Shown: positions 38,282 through 46,279 of the stretch, one piece after another
Numbering within the stretch: the first letter of the stretch is position 1
How the letters are laid out: the number at the start of each line of letters is the position of its first letter
Source: Candidatus Magasanikbacteria bacterium RIFOXYC2_FULL_42_28
Lineage (GTDB): Bacteria; Patescibacteria; ABY1; Magasanikbacterales; GWA2-37-8
Reading direction: 5' to 3'
Assembly: GCA_001784435.1 (NCBI GenBank)
Contig: MFQZ01000001.1
Span: 124,001-188,000, forward strand
DNA: 64,000 nt
Notes under the pieces: model-generated
Told to the model about the DNA's origin: nothing
Databases searched by the model: none
What the model saw: the letters and a program-made list of their open reading frames with translations, nothing else
Position numbers and translations under genes: made by a program

Positions 38282-39496
38282 GTTAATCACTTCCTGATAA
38301 ATTTTCTCCAGCGACTCAAAATATTTTCCTGGGTCATGATTGGTTTTTACCAAATTTCTGGCGGTTTGAATAATTTTGTCAATCGTTGGCTCGTTAGTAT
38401 TCATTGCCGTTTTAATCGCGCGAGCGAGCGACTCCGAATCATCCGGCTTAGCCAAAAATCCGGTAACACCATCTTTAACCAATTCCGGATTGCCACCGCG
38501 ATCAGTCGCGACTACGAGCCGACCATAACTCAATGCTTCTAAAATCGCCAGCGAGCAATTTTCATAAAACAACGACGGAATTACCACCACTTTGGCTTGA
38601 CGCATCAGTTCTTGCCACCGATCTTTTTCCACCCAGCCGATTTTTTTAACATTGGTTAAACTATATTGTTGAATAAAATTACTCACAAACGCGTCTTCCG
38701 GACCACTGCCGGCGACAATCGCTTCATACTGACGCAACCACGGTAATGCTTGCATCCAAGTTTTAATCCCCTTTTCTGAATGATATCGACCGAGATAAAC
38801 AATCTTATCGCCGAGAGGCGGATAATTTTCCGGCACGACAAACGGATTACGAACCAATGTTAATTTACTTTTGGGAAATCCCCAGGCCGCCAACTTGTCG
38901 AGCCAAAACTCGGATGGGCAAATAAAAGTATCAACCATTTTCCAAATACCGCGTAACCAATAATAATAGGCCTCTAAACTGCCGGCCACGCTTGGTAAAA
39001 AAGCGTTATTCACGCATTTGTGAAAAGCACAGTGATAATATTTATGCTTAAAACCACGTTCACAAATTTTTCCTTGGCACAAAAAATTATGATTTGGTGT
39101 TAATGGAAAAAAATCATGGACAGTTAAAACCATCGGCACGCCCATTTTTTTCAAAGTGGTAAAAGTGCTGGCGGATAAATGATGATACACGCCGTGCAAA
39201 TGCGCGACATCGGGTTCGGTAGCCAAAATTAAAGCGCGTAAATTTTTTTCAACTTCTTCGGAACGCAAAAATTTTTTAAATATTTTTACTCCTTGCCAAA
39301 AAGAAAACTGACCGGACAATTCGCCGGGGTTGGTTGTAAAAAATTCGGCATAATCCGACGGTTCATTGCGAGAATCGCGCGTCGAAAACTCCGCCACCTC
39401 GTGGCCACGCGCTTTTAAACCGGCAATGGTATCAAACAAAACCGTTTCCACCCCGCCCCGACGATAAAAAAATTTATTGATTTGGAGGATACGCAT
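38264..39496 (-). CDS. GT4 glycosyltransferase
   Basis: The 410-residue GT-B protein starts 'MRILQINKFFYRRGGVETVL', has 'PDVAHLHGVYHHLSAS', a Cys-rich insert 'FLCQGKICERGFKHKYYHCAF' typical of a subset of GT4 enzymes (possible structural or metal site; first 20 residues suffice to identify it), 'IVYLGRYHSEKGIKTW' and the donor motif 'PSLFYENCSLAILEALSYGR'. Probably adds a sugar to a surface glycan. It converges with the other GT4 gene. Confidence 0.87.
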   Translation of the reverse strand: MRILQINKFFYRRGGVETVLFDTIAGLKARGHEVAEFSTRDSRNEPSDYAEFFTTNPGELSGQFSFWQGVKIFKKFLRSEEVEKNLRALILATEPDVAHLHGVYHHLSASTFTTLKKMGVPMVLTVHDFFPLTPNHNFLCQGKICERGFKHKYYHCAFHKCVNNAFLPSVAGSLEAYYYWLRGIWKMVDTFICPSEFWLDKLAAWGFPKSKLTLVRNPFVVPENYPPLGDKIVYLGRYHSEKGIKTWMQALPWLRQYEAIVAGSGPEDAFVSNFIQQYSLTNVKKIGWVEKDRWQELMRQAKVVVIPSLFYENCSLAILEALSYGRLVVATDRGGNPELVKDGVTGFLAKPDDSESLARAIKTAMNTNEPTIDKIIQTARNLVKTNHDPGKYFESLEKIYQEVINKNHPD

Positions 39497-39507
39497 AACT
39501 GGTGATA

Positions 39508-39569
39508 ATTGAAGATTAAAGAATAAAAATTATGCGAACGGATACCCGTCGTAATCTTTAATCTTCAAT
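39508..39569. repeat. AT-rich inverted repeat
   Basis: ATTGAAGATTAAAG (39508-39521) and CTTTAATCTTCAAT (39556-39569) form a 14-bp stem just after the methyltransferase gene 3' end. It resembles family B in position but not in sequence. Confidence 0.75.
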
Positions 39570-39582
39570 CTTTAACAATCGT

Positions 39583-40299
39583 TCACTTCGCCCCAACCGC
39601 CACCATATTCCGCCCGCCCTTATCATCGGTCCAAGTGCCATTATTCATAAATTTAATTTTAATTTTTTTAAAACCGGCGCGCTTCATTAGGCCAACCAAT
39701 TCTTCTTCGGTAAAATGGTGATAACAACGATCAACAATCTTTTCGCCTTGGGGATTTTTCCACGGAATTAAAAAATCATTGGGGGCGATTTCTTGCCAAT
39801 TTTTACTTTTTACTTTGGCCCAATCACTGCCTAAATTCCAAACCATTACGATCACTTTCGCGCCTGGTTTCATTTCATTGTAAAATTCTTGTAATTGCGC
39901 CAAACGCGTTGCCTCGTCCGGTAAATGAAATAAAACCGCGATACAATAGACAATGTCAAAATAATCTTTAGGGAATTTTTTCGGCCGAGAGGCATTACTG
40001 AAAAATTTTACTTTTTTTGTTTTAATTTCCGGCGCGAATCTTTGGCGCGCCAGTTTTAATAATTCCACGCTTTGATCTACCCCAAAATATTCAATCTTAA
40101 AATTTTTTAACATTGATAACAGCCGTCCATTGCCACAACCCCAATCCAAAACCTTATCGCCCACCTTCACATATTTTTTAAACCCCAAAAGTTCCGGCCA
40201 AAGCTCTTGACGCGTCGCCGAAAAATGTTTGGCAATGCGGTTGTAATCTTCCCGAGTTTTCGCTATAATATCCACAGTAGAATTTAGTTTAGTTGTCAT
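39583..40299 (-). CDS. Trm9/ALKBH8-like SAM-dependent methyltransferase
   Basis: A 238-residue class I methyltransferase. 'YNRIAKHFSATRQELWPEL' (about 19-37) matches the N-terminal motif of Trm9-type enzymes (Y-x2-IA-x-HFS-x-TR-x3-WP). Motif I is 'VLDWGCGNGRLL'. 'CIAVLFHLPDEATR' and the late 'FLIPWKNPQG' and 'RCYHHFTEEELVGLM' also fit that family (VPW ... RYYHxFxxxEL). Trm9 methylates 5-carboxymethyluridine at the tRNA wobble position. The gene is divergent from elp3, whose product makes the carboxymethyl group, which supports the assignment (inference). Confidence 0.65.
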   Translation of the reverse strand: MTTKLNSTVDIIAKTREDYNRIAKHFSATRQELWPELLGFKKYVKVGDKVLDWGCGNGRLLSMLKNFKIEYFGVDQSVELLKLARQRFAPEIKTKKVKFFSNASRPKKFPKDYFDIVYCIAVLFHLPDEATRLAQLQEFYNEMKPGAKVIVMVWNLGSDWAKVKSKNWQEIAPNDFLIPWKNPQGEKIVDRCYHHFTEEELVGLMKRAGFKKIKIKFMNNGTWTDDKGGRNMVAVGAK

Positions 40300-40367
40300 T
40301 CCGACGAAAGTCGGAATCTCTGTCGGTTGGTCAGTGGGCCAGAGATCCCGATTTTCATCGGGATGAC
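40295..40367. repeat. Family A full copy in the divergent elp3 promoter region
   Basis: GTCATTCCGACGAAAGTCGG...ATCGGGATGAC: two inner hairpins inside terminal inverted repeats, with AATCTCTG/CAGAGAT pairing between halves. It starts inside the methyltransferase start region and ends 13 nt before the elp3 start codon. Confidence 0.85.
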
Positions 40368-40380
40368 AGTAAAAATTTGT

Positions 40381-42057
40381 ATGGCTAAAATTGAAGCGGA
40401 GATTATCAAACAGGCAATTCTTTTGCCTAATCTAACTACCGACACGTTTTCTAACCTGAAACGTGATATTTTGCGTAAATTTAAAGCACCTACTAGCCCA
40501 TCCACAGCAGCGCTTCTGAAAGTTTACCACAAATTGACCCGTTTAGGCAAGATTAAGCGATCGGCAATTTTAGAAAAATTACTGGTGCGCCGAGGTGTGA
40601 GGACTTTGTCGGGCGTGTCTATCGTCACTTCCCTCACTAAACCCTTCCCCTGCCCGGGCAAATGCACCTACTGCCCCAATGATGTCAAAATGCCCAAGAG
40701 TTATATTTCCGACGAACCGGCGGCCGCGCGCGCCTTAATGCTCCGCTTTGACCCGTATGACCAAATGGTGCGCCGATTGGAAGCCTTGGCCGATAATGGA
40801 CACCCAACTGATAAAATTGAACTCATTATCAAAGGCGGAACTTGGAACTCATACCCGCTTGCTTATCAATATTGGTTTGTCGCCCGCAGTTTTGAAGGCG
40901 CCAATGAATATTATAGTAAAAAATTAAAAAAGTTTAAAGTTCATAAAGCTGACAGTGAGAATGGTCTAACTGTAAAACAAATTTTAGACAAATTAGCCAC
41001 TGCCCAAAAGAAAAATGAAAAAAGCCGTAATCGGATTATTGGCCTGACTTTGGAAACTAGGCCAGATCATGTTACCGAAGCGACAATAAATCAGATGCGT
41101 TTGCAAGGTGCGACGCGCATTGAGCTCGGCGTGCAAACCACCGATGATAAAATTCAAGAACGAACTAAACGCGGGCATAATGCCGAGCAGGCCAAAAACG
41201 CGACTAAATTACTGCGCCACTATGGTTTTAAAGTGGATTTCCATTTGATGCCCCAACTGCCAGGCTCGACGCCAACGGGTGATTTAAAAATGTTAAAAGA
41301 AATTTTTGCTGACCCGGCATATCGCCCCGATATGGTTAAAATTTATCCCTGCACAGTCGTGGATAACACAGAATTATACGAAGAGGTAAAACGCGGGGAA
41401 TTTAAACCCTACTCTGATAAAAAATTAATTGAAATTTTAAAAATTTTTAAAAGCGAAGTTGTCCCATACTATTGCCGGATCTCGCGCCTAATTCGCGATA
41501 TCCCCTCTCAACACATTAAAGCCGGCAACACGATGACCAATTTGCGCCAAGTACTTCAAGCCGAATTAAAAGCCGAAGGCAAAAAATGTAAATGCCTACG
41601 CTGTCGCGAAATCGGCCACTCAACAAGTGGCGTGGCTGGTGTTTCCCCCCTCCTGCCCGAGGAGGGGGCGAGGGGGCGGTGGGAGCCAAAATTATTTATA
41701 GATAAATACGCGGCGAGTGGCGGACACGAATATTTTTTAAGTTGGGAAGATAAAAAACGCGAAGTCGTCTATGGCTTCTGTCGCTTACGTGTGGACAAAA
41801 ACGGCATCTATCCTGCCTTTATTCGCGAATTGCATGTGTACGGCCAAATGGTAGAAGTAGGTGGACATGAAAAAAGCGCCAGCCAACATTTTGGCTTAGG
41901 AAAAAAATTAATGATTGCTGCGGAAAAAATCGCCAAAAAAGATAAGGCCGGCAAAATTGCGGTTATTGCCGGAATTGGTGTTCGGGAGTATTATAGGAAG
42001 ACAGGATATGGGTTGGAGAGTACTTATATGGTTAAAACTCTAAATACTAAGTCCTAA
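40381..42057 (+). CDS. elp3: Elp3-family radical SAM / acetyltransferase (tRNA wobble uridine modification)
   Basis: From ATG 40381 the product has 558 residues. The radical-SAM cluster motif 'PCPGKCTYCPND' (Cys91, Cys95, Cys98) is followed by 'GGTWNSYP', 'LETRPDHV' and 'GVQTTDD'; a zinc-type 'KCKCLRCREIG' and a C-terminal GNAT domain ('IRELHVYGQMVEVG', 'GLGKKLMIAAEKIA', 'YYRKTGYG') complete the Elp3 layout. It uses acetyl-CoA and SAM to make 5-carboxymethyluridine-34 in tRNA. Residues about 421-435 are encoded by the 41-nt family-C repeat in the linker before the GNAT domain. The last six codons lie in another palindromic repeat. An earlier start at 40327 would translate a family-A repeat and is rejected. 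Confidence 0.93.
   Translation: MAKIEAEIIKQAILLPNLTTDTFSNLKRDILRKFKAPTSPSTAALLKVYHKLTRLGKIKRSAILEKLLVRRGVRTLSGVSIVTSLTKPFPCPGKCTYCPNDVKMPKSYISDEPAAARALMLRFDPYDQMVRRLEALADNGHPTDKIELIIKGGTWNSYPLAYQYWFVARSFEGANEYYSKKLKKFKVHKADSENGLTVKQILDKLATAQKKNEKSRNRIIGLTLETRPDHVTEATINQMRLQGATRIELGVQTTDDKIQERTKRGHNAEQAKNATKLLRHYGFKVDFHLMPQLPGSTPTGDLKMLKEIFADPAYRPDMVKIYPCTVVDNTELYEEVKRGEFKPYSDKKLIEILKIFKSEVVPYYCRISRLIRDIPSQHIKAGNTMTNLRQVLQAELKAEGKKCKCLRCREIGHSTSGVAGVSPLLPEEGARGRWEPKLFIDKYAASGGHEYFLSWEDKKREVVYGFCRLRVDKNGIYPAFIRELHVYGQMVEVGGHEKSASQHFGLGKKLMIAAEKIAKKDKAGKIAVIAGIGVREYYRKTGYGLESTYMVKTLNTKS
41646..41686. repeat. Family C 41-nt repeat, copy 2 (inside elp3)
   Basis: By eye identical to 12406-12446. 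Here it is read in the other orientation as 'LLPEEGARGRWE'. It preserves the elp3 frame and lies between the Cys-rich zinc motif and the GNAT domain. Confidence 0.85.
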
Positions 42058-42160
42058 ACCCTAAACAAATCCTAATGTTCAAAATCTAAACTATCAATTT
42101 TGAACATTTGAATTTGAAATTTTGAACTTGTTTAGAATTTAGGGTTTAGTATTTAGAATT
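42040..42160. repeat. Long AT-rich palindrome at the elp3 3' end
   Basis: CTAAATACTAAGTCCTAAAC...CTAAACAA pairs with TTGTTTAG...GGTTTAGTATTTAG; inner arms AATGTTCAAAAT/ATTTTGAAC add to the stem. The elp3 stop codon lies inside the left arm. Confidence 0.8.
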
Positions 42161-42171
42161 TAAATAAAAAT

Positions 42172-42567
42172 ATGTATCTGCCTCCCAATTCCATCATCGC
42201 CTCCGGACCGGTTATAATTGAAAACGGAAAAGTTTTATTAGACCGCGAAAACAAAAACGGAAAAATTACCGACTGGTTTTTCCCGGGTGGCGGAGTTGAG
42301 GATTTTGATATTTCTTTAGAAGAAACTTGCCGACGCGAAGTAAGAGAAGAAATGGGAATTGAAATTGAGATAATTAGACCGCTTGACACTTTATTAACAA
42401 AAGAAGACGGGCACACTGCTATTTTAGTCCATTATTTAGCCAAGCGAATTGGTGAGATAAAACCCGGGGCTGACATCGCCGACTGGGCTTGGCATGATAT
42501 AAAAAATTTACCAGATAATTGCGCACCTAATGTATATGAAATAGTAAATAAAATAATCAATATCTAA
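42172..42567 (+). CDS. Nudix hydrolase
   Basis: A 131-residue Nudix protein. The box reads 'GGGVEDFDISLEETCRREVR' followed by 'EEMGI', giving G...E...REVxEExG with one extra residue and without the usual GE pair after the first Glu. The 'WFFPGGG' lead-in is standard. It hydrolyses a nucleoside diphosphate-X substrate, identity unknown. Its stop (TAA) is 1 nt before the ATG of the next gene, so the two are translationally coupled. Confidence 0.87.
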   Translation: MYLPPNSIIASGPVIIENGKVLLDRENKNGKITDWFFPGGGVEDFDISLEETCRREVREEMGIEIEIIRPLDTLLTKEDGHTAILVHYLAKRIGEIKPGADIADWAWHDIKNLPDNCAPNVYEIVNKIINI

Positions 42568-42568
42568 T

Positions 42569-43153
42569 ATGCCTGGTGAAAAAAGACCAACCCCTAACCC
42601 CCCAGAAGCAAAATATTTAATCAGAAACCTGGAAAGAAGGCGGAGACTTCTCGCGCGTTTCTCCGAAAAAAAGAGTGGGGAAATTCCGGAATTGGTAATA
42701 AAGGACACGTTATTAAAATTTTTGGATAAGAGTTACAACGGCAAAACTAGCGAAGAAATTGTCGACTTTAACAAAAGGATATACATGCTTTTAAATCGCT
42801 CCGCCTCATTACCGGTCAGAAAACAAGACACGGCGCCAGTAACCAGTATGTATGCTTACCAACAAAAAGGTGCGCGACGAATAAACGAACAAACATACAA
42901 AAAATTTTTGAGTGAAGTTAAAAAAATAATAGAACTTTGCCAAGAACATGGTATTTCTTTAAAATCAATTACTGGTATGCAAAATGGACTTGGAGTGCCG
43001 GATACTGGTGTTCTAGATAAACTGCTACAATGGTGCGCAGATAAGAAGGTTGATCTTAAATCAATTACGGGTATGCAAATGGGAATACCAACTGTTGAGG
43101 TACTAAGCGCATTGTTGGGCGAAGGAAAATTAGAAACAATCCAAAAAATATAA
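42569..43153 (+). CDS. Unknown protein with repeated LKSITGMQ motif
   Basis: A 194-residue soluble protein I do not recognise. The N-terminal 60 residues are basic and Pro-rich ('MPGEKRPTPNPPEAKYLIRN'). The C-terminal half has a duplicated unit: 'ISLKSITGMQNGLGVPDTGV' and, 36 residues later, 'VDLKSITGMQMGIPTVEV', each followed by a helix. The pattern looks like a short helical repeat. It is coupled to the Nudix gene (1-nt gap), so it may share a substrate or act with it. Confidence 0.6.
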   Translation: MPGEKRPTPNPPEAKYLIRNLERRRRLLARFSEKKSGEIPELVIKDTLLKFLDKSYNGKTSEEIVDFNKRIYMLLNRSASLPVRKQDTAPVTSMYAYQQKGARRINEQTYKKFLSEVKKIIELCQEHGISLKSITGMQNGLGVPDTGVLDKLLQWCADKKVDLKSITGMQMGIPTVEVLSALLGEGKLETIQKI

Positions 43154-43203
43154 TCACTCATCCAAATACCAAATGTTTATGAAATAATAAAAACCCTTTA
43201 ATT

Positions 43204-43269
43204 GTCATCCTGAACTTGTTTCAGGATCTCATCGCATAACACGGGATGCTGAAACAAGTTCAGCATGAC
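43204..43269. repeat. Family A full copy
   Basis: GTCATCCTGAACTTGTTTCA...TGAAACAAGTTCAGCATGAC, a long inverted repeat between the unknown gene and glyA. Confidence 0.85.
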
Positions 43270-43287
43270 AAAAAATTTTGATTTTTT

Positions 43288-43318
43288 CACCCTACGGGTG
43301 ACCACCCGAAGGGTGGAA
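43288..43318. repeat. Tandem small hairpins (as in family B inner segments)
   Basis: CACCCTACGGGTG followed by ACCACCCGAAGGGTGG, matching the second half of the inner segments at 23138-23268 and 24730-24860. It ends 17 nt before the glyA start. Confidence 0.7.
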
Positions 43319-43335
43319 ATTTTAAATTTACTATT

Positions 43336-44583
43336 ATGAACCACCAAAAACTCGCCCAATTCGACCCCATAGTCGCCGCTTCCATTAAACACGAACTTAA
43401 CCGCCAAGAAACCGGACTGGAAATGATCCCTTCGGAAAATTTTGTTTCCGTTGCGGTATTGGAAGCGCTCGGCTCGGTTTTAACCAATAAATATTCGGAA
43501 GGGTACCCGGGCAAACGCTATTACGGCGGTTGTGAATTTATTGATGAGGTAGAACAATTGGCCATTGATCGCGCCAAGCAACTTTTTGGCGCCGAGCATG
43601 TTAACGTTCAACCATTATCCGGCGCGCCCGCCAATATCGCTGTGTATTTCGCGCTTTTAAAACCCGGCGATACAATTTTGGGGATGGATTTGTCGCACGG
43701 TGGGCATTTGACGCACGGGCATCCGGTTACCCACATGGCGAAAATTTTTAATTTTATTCGTTATAAAACCAATGCCGAAGGTAAAATTGATTTGGATAAT
43801 TTACGCGCGATGGCGTTAGAGCACAAACCCAAAATGATTTTGGTGGGCTACTCGGCGTATTCGCGCGAAATTGAATATGAAAAAATTAAAGCAATCGCGG
43901 ACGAAGTAGGCGCGCTCACCATGGCGGATATAGCGCACATTGCCGGACTGATTGCCGGTGGACAAATGAATAATCCCGTGCCAATTTTTGATGTGGTAAC
44001 TACTACCACGCACAAAACTTTACGCGGTCCGCGCGGAGCGATAATTATGTGCAAAGAAAAAATCGCTAAAGAAATTGACAAATCTGTTTTCCCCGGCTTT
44101 CAAGGTGGCCCACACGAAAATAATATTGCCGCCAAAGCGATTGCGTTTAAGGAGGCCTTGGAACCGGCCTACAAAGAATACGCCCGCCAAATTAAAGTCA
44201 ACGCCAAAGTGTTAGAAAAGAAATTTAACGATTTTGGTTACAAATTAATGTTTGGTGGCACGGATAATCATTTATTGTTAATTGATGTTACGCCGAAAGG
44301 ATTGTCAGGCAAAGAAGCACAGATCGCGTTAGACAAAGCCGGAATTACGGTAAATAAAAATATGATTCCGGATGATCCACGCTCGCCAATGGATCCGTCC
44401 GGAATTCGGCTCGGCACGCCAGCGTTAACCACTCGCGGATTTAAAGAAGCGGAAATGGAATTGGTAGGAAATTGGATTAATGAAGCGATTGAAAATTGGA
44501 AGGATGACGGTAAACTAGCTGAAATTAAAAACAAGGTGTTAGAATTAACTAAAAAATTCCCGCTTTATCCGGAGCTACAGTAA
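43336..44583 (+). CDS. glyA: Serine hydroxymethyltransferase
   Basis: The 415-residue protein has 'LEMIPSENFVSVAVLEALGS', 'NKYSEGYPGKRYYGGCEFID', 'VNVQPLSGAPANIAVYFALL' and the PLP-lysine motif 'TTTTHKTLRGPRG'. All are signatures of GlyA. It interconverts serine and glycine with transfer of a one-carbon unit to tetrahydrofolate. Full length. Confidence 0.97.
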   Translation: MNHQKLAQFDPIVAASIKHELNRQETGLEMIPSENFVSVAVLEALGSVLTNKYSEGYPGKRYYGGCEFIDEVEQLAIDRAKQLFGAEHVNVQPLSGAPANIAVYFALLKPGDTILGMDLSHGGHLTHGHPVTHMAKIFNFIRYKTNAEGKIDLDNLRAMALEHKPKMILVGYSAYSREIEYEKIKAIADEVGALTMADIAHIAGLIAGGQMNNPVPIFDVVTTTTHKTLRGPRGAIIMCKEKIAKEIDKSVFPGFQGGPHENNIAAKAIAFKEALEPAYKEYARQIKVNAKVLEKKFNDFGYKLMFGGTDNHLLLIDVTPKGLSGKEAQIALDKAGITVNKNMIPDDPRSPMDPSGIRLGTPALTTRGFKEAEMELVGNWINEAIENWKDDGKLAEIKNKVLELTKKFPLYPELQ

Positions 44584-44592
44584 ATTACCATT

Positions 44593-44732
44593 GTCATTCC
44601 GACGACGAAGGAGGAATCTCTATCCCGTTGGCCATTGTAGACCGAATGGAGATCCCTCGTCGGATGCGAATCCTCGCTCGGGATGACAAAGAGGCAACGA
44701 CGGACAGAGATCCCGACTTTCGTCGGGATGAC
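44593..44732. repeat. Family A compound copy (two elements)
   Basis: GTCATTCCGACGACGAAGGA...CTCGCTCGGGATGAC followed by a second unit ending CCCGACTTTCGTCGGGATGAC. It fills the gap between glyA and the helicase gene. Confidence 0.8.
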
Positions 44733-44744
44733 AATAAAAAAATC

Positions 44745-46184
44745 ATGTTACAAATACAAGCGCTTGAAATATTAAAAACCGGCGCCAATGTTTTTTTAAC
44801 CGGCGAACCGGGTGCAGGTAAAACGCATACCATCAACGAGTATGCGCAGTATTTGCGCGCGCATGAAATTGAACCGGCGATTACCGCGGCAACTGGAATT
44901 GCGGCCACGCATTTGGGCGGAGTTACTATTCATTCGTGGAGTGGGATTGGCATTAAATCCGAATTAACCAAATTGGATTTGAACTATATCAACTCCAATA
45001 AATATGTGACCAAACGAATTAAGCCGGCGAAAGTTTTGGTTATTGACGAAGTGTCAATGCTTTCGCCCAGCACTTTGGCGATGGTGGACGCGGTCTGTCG
45101 GCGCGTAAAACAAAACATTGCGCCGTTTGGTGGAATGCAAATAATTTTGGTAGGTGATTTTTTTCAGCTACCACCAATTGTAAAAAATAATTACGACAAA
45201 ACACCCACACTGCTGAACGAAACTGTACCTCGCTTCGCCTACGACTCCCCCGCTTGGGAGCGCGCGAATTTTATCACCTGTTATTTAACCGAACAATATC
45301 GCCAAGATGATGCCAACTTTTTGGATATTTTGACAGCGATTAGACGCAACAATTTTACCAATGATCATTTGGGCTGTATCAAAACCCGCAAAATTGAACT
45401 GCGCCAAATACCGGAAGACATTACTAAACTTTACACGCACAATGTTGACGTGGACACGGTAAATTCAAAAAAATTAGCCCTACTGCCAAACGAACCGTGC
45501 GAATATTTGATGAACGAACACGGTCATAGTTTTTTGACAGCCACCTTAAAAAAGGGCTGTCTGTCGCCCGAAGTGCTCCATCTAAAAATCGGCGCATCCG
45601 TAATGTTTACCAAAAATAATTCGCGCGAAGGTTATGTGAATGGTACGCTCGGAACCGTCATCGGCTTTGAACCAGCGACCAGCTGGCCGGTAGTCAAAAC
45701 CAAAAACGGCCAAAGAATTGAGGTAACGCCGGTGGATTGGACCATTGAAGAAGATGGCAAAGTCCGCGCCAAAATCACCCAGTTGCCCCTACGTTTGGCC
45801 TGGGCGATTACCGTGCACAAAAGCCAAGGGATGAGCTTGGACGAGGCCACGATGGATTTATCGCAGGTGTTTGAATATGGCCAAGGGTATGTGGCGCTCT
45901 CGCGCGTACGGCGCTTGTCGGGCTTACATCTGTTGGGTTGGAATGAACGCTCATTTCAAGTGCACCCGGAAGTTTTAGCCAAAGATGAATCATTTCGGAC
46001 AGCGTCAAAAACAGCCGAAAAGGAATTTATAAAATTCACTCCCAAAGATTTAAAACAACAACACTTAAATTTTGTGGCCAGATGCGCCGGCCGGTTTATC
46101 GTGCCCGGTTCGGAAAAAAAGATTCTGGTCGCAAGCAAAGTATTTAAAAAGAAGAAAAAGAAGAAAACAATTGGTAAATTTTGA
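44745..46184 (+). CDS. PIF1/RecD-like superfamily 1 DNA helicase
   Basis: From ATG 44745 the product has 479 residues. Walker A is 'FLTGEPGAGKTHTINEY', then 'AITAATGIAATHLGG' (motif Ia), Walker B 'VLVIDEVSML', 'LVGDFFQLPPI', 'LTEQYRQ' and 'AITVHKSQGMSLDEATMDLS' with 'VALSRVR'. This order is that of PIF1-type 5'-3' helicases. The C-terminus ends in a run of Lys. A longer start at 44628 would translate a family-A repeat. Likely role: replication fork or recombination maintenance. Confidence 0.9.
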   Translation: MLQIQALEILKTGANVFLTGEPGAGKTHTINEYAQYLRAHEIEPAITAATGIAATHLGGVTIHSWSGIGIKSELTKLDLNYINSNKYVTKRIKPAKVLVIDEVSMLSPSTLAMVDAVCRRVKQNIAPFGGMQIILVGDFFQLPPIVKNNYDKTPTLLNETVPRFAYDSPAWERANFITCYLTEQYRQDDANFLDILTAIRRNNFTNDHLGCIKTRKIELRQIPEDITKLYTHNVDVDTVNSKKLALLPNEPCEYLMNEHGHSFLTATLKKGCLSPEVLHLKIGASVMFTKNNSREGYVNGTLGTVIGFEPATSWPVVKTKNGQRIEVTPVDWTIEEDGKVRAKITQLPLRLAWAITVHKSQGMSLDEATMDLSQVFEYGQGYVALSRVRRLSGLHLLGWNERSFQVHPEVLAKDESFRTASKTAEKEFIKFTPKDLKQQHLNFVARCAGRFIVPGSEKKILVASKVFKKKKKKKTIGKF

Positions 46185-46185
46185 A

Positions 46186-46279
46186 TTTTACATTGTCACT
46201 TTCCCGCCATAGGCGGGTCCGCCTATGGCGGAAATATTGGACATTTTTTTGGAAATTGGAAATTGGAAATTTGACATTA
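46186..46279. repeat. Family B half copy with GC palindrome pair
   Basis: CCCGCCATAGGCGGG-TCCGCCTATGGCGGA (46204-46234) is followed by GGAAATTGGAAATTGG-AAATTTGACATT. It separates the convergent helicase and pyk genes and could serve as their shared 3' structure. Confidence 0.8.

Noticed and set aside
44628..44744. N-terminal extension of the PIF1-like helicase
   Set aside because: It translates a family-A repeat; the helicase domain begins right after ATG 44745.
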